Positions 6,828-7,883 of a stretch of DNA of 7,883 nucleotides are shown here, in pieces (positions within the stretch are counted from its first letter, which is position 1; each line of letters begins with the position of its first letter). The position numbers were made by a program, and so were the translations under genes. Under the pieces are notes generated by a model. That model was not told where the DNA came from, ran no database searches, and saw only the letters and a list, made by a program, of their open reading frames with translations. Source of the stretch: Bacteroidota bacterium (lineage in GTDB: Bacteria; Bacteroidota; Bacteroidia; Bacteroidales; Prolixibacteraceae); contig JABMPI010000137.1 of assembly GCA_013203755.1 (NCBI GenBank), positions 1 to 7,883 on the forward strand, in the 5' to 3' direction.

Positions 6828-7883
6828 ATGAAAATTATATTTATTGCCGTATTTGCGTTGTTCGTGGTTTCTTGCGGGCAAAAATTCAATGCAGAAATTA
6901 CAGTTGCCGACATTCAGAATAATATTGAATATCTGGCATCCGATTCATTAAAAGGTAGAAAAGCAGGAGAAGTAGGAGATTTGCTGGCCGCACAATTTAT
7001 TCGCGAAAAGTTTGAAAATGCTGGTTTGGAGTTATTATTCGACAACGGTTTTCAGAAATTTGGATTGGTAACTTCTGCTGCAATTGGTAAAGGAAATTTA
7101 TTAGTTGTAAACGATAATTCATTCGAAATAAAAAATGATTTTCTTCCTTACGCTTTCTCATCCAATACAAAAGTAGAAGCAAATGTTGTTTTTGCCAGTT
7201 ACGGTTTACAAGTAGATTTTGATACGGTTCAATGGAACGATTTTGAGAGTGTTGACGTTTCGGGTAAGTGGATTTTAGCATTGATGGGAGACCCGGATAT
7301 GGATAATGCGGCGAGTCCGTTTGTGCAATTTTCTACCGAGCGCGCCAAAGCATTAACGGCTTCAGATAAAAATGCCGCCGGTTTAATTTTGGTTGCCGGT
7401 CCTTCTTTTAGCGAAGCAGATAAACTCTCGTCTCTGTTTTTCGATAAAAATAGTAGTCGCTATTCAATTCCTGTAATTCAGGTAACACGAAAAGTGGCCG
7501 ATGAAATTCTGGCTGGTTCTGGAGAAACAATTGAATTGCTGGAAACAAAAATTATAGAAACAAAAGCAACAATAAGTTTAGCCATTAACACAAAGCTAAC
7601 TGCCAATGTAAATGTAATTTTGAAAGAAGCCGAGTCGCAAAACGTGGTTGCAATGGTTCCTGGAATTGATGAAAATTTGAGGAATGAATATGTAATTGTA
7701 GGTGGACATTACGACCATTTGGGAATGGGTGGTCCGGGTTCTGGATCGCGTGCGGTAGATACAATTGCAGTGCACAATGGAGCCGATGATAATGCTTCTG
7801 GAATTGCCGCCATTATTGAATTGGCAGAGAAAGTAGCTGCTGAAAAAAGTAATAAAAGGAGTATCGTTTTTGCAGCATTTGGA
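6828..7883 (+). CDS. M28-family zinc peptidase lipoprotein with PA-like insert, N-terminal part (3' end outside window)
   Basis: The frame stays open for 352 codons to the window end. The ATG at 6828 is chosen because it directly begins a lipoprotein signal peptide: MKIIFIAVFALFVVSC, lipobox VVSC, Cys16. An in-frame ATG at 6783 would add 15 polar residues in front and spoil the signal. Residues ~25-70 carry the family N-terminus (NNIEYLASDSLKGRKAG, then the LLAAQFIREKFENAGL helix). A PA-like (protease-associated) insert spans about 95-230. The catalytic domain resumes with QNVVAMVPG and has the zinc ligands His294 and Asp296 in GGHYDHLG and Asp320 in HNGADDNASG. The sequence stops at RSIVFAAFG, just before the Glu-Glu that supplies the general base and a zinc ligand. 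Known family role: di-zinc aminopeptidase or carboxypeptidase-type exopeptidase acting outside the cytoplasm. It is probably involved in peptide scavenging on the envelope. It is divergent from the VWA operon, with no visible functional link. Confidence 0.93.
   Translation, partial: MKIIFIAVFALFVVSCGQKFNAEITVADIQNNIEYLASDSLKGRKAGEVGDLLAAQFIREKFENAGLELLFDNGFQKFGLVTSAAIGKGNLLVVNDNSFEIKNDFLPYAFSSNTKVEANVVFASYGLQVDFDTVQWNDFESVDVSGKWILALMGDPDMDNAASPFVQFSTERAKALTASDKNAAGLILVAGPSFSEADKLSSLFFDKNSSRYSIPVIQVTRKVADEILAGSGETIELLETKIIETKATISLAINTKLTANVNVILKEAESQNVVAMVPGIDENLRNEYVIVGGHYDHLGMGGPGSGSRAVDTIAVHNGADDNASGIAAIIELAEKVAAEKSNKRSIVFAAFG

Noticed and set aside
6997..7281. Minus-strand 94-codon open frame inside the M28 gene
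   Set aside because: Low-complexity Gln/Leu-rich translation lying opposite a clear M28 coding frame.

Overview
The window reads as AT-rich chromosomal DNA from a Bacteroidota bacterium. I infer a marine or gut-type anaerobe near Marinilabiliales/Prolixibacteraceae. The grounds are a Bacteroides-type GH51 arabinofuranosidase, four short lipoprotein signal peptides, A-rich rather than Shine-Dalgarno-led starts, and tandem envelope lipoproteins of a type common in that phylum. The genus assignment is inference. No RNA gene, CRISPR array, insertion sequence or long repeat was seen, and no gene-free stretch exceeds 300 bases.

Layout: (1) 1-1286 (+) is the 3' part of a GH51 alpha-L-arabinofuranosidase with both catalytic glutamates present. 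(2) 1244-6687 (-) is a tight four-gene operon. It begins with a 698-residue membrane-anchored von Willebrand factor A (VWA) / glutamine-amidotransferase-like protein (4591-6687, apparent TTG start). Three tandem, mutually related lipoproteins of 352, 340 and 420 residues follow. Spacings are 4 nt, a 4-nt ATGA overlap, and 2 nt, so co-transcription and translational coupling are very likely. (3) 6688-6827 is the divergent intergenic region. (4) 6828-7883 (+) is the 5' part of an M28-family zinc aminopeptidase lipoprotein, cut off by the window end just before the expected catalytic Glu-Glu.

The most interesting content is the operon. Three diverged paralogous lipoproteins share a fixed core (a YD motif, then DT[IV]xW exactly 14 residues later, then a C-terminal TPR-like helical segment with WxxAxxIW). 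They are encoded directly behind an inner-membrane VWA protein that contains no cysteine, so its amidotransferase-like fold cannot use the usual Cys nucleophile. The picture suggests an envelope-spanning, non-enzymatic scaffold plus three lipoproteins, but the function is unknown and nothing in the sequence fixes it. The flanking GH51 and M28 genes are convergent and divergent to the operon and are probably independent of it. The last lipoprotein gene overlaps the 3' end of the GH51 gene tail-to-tail by 43 bp.
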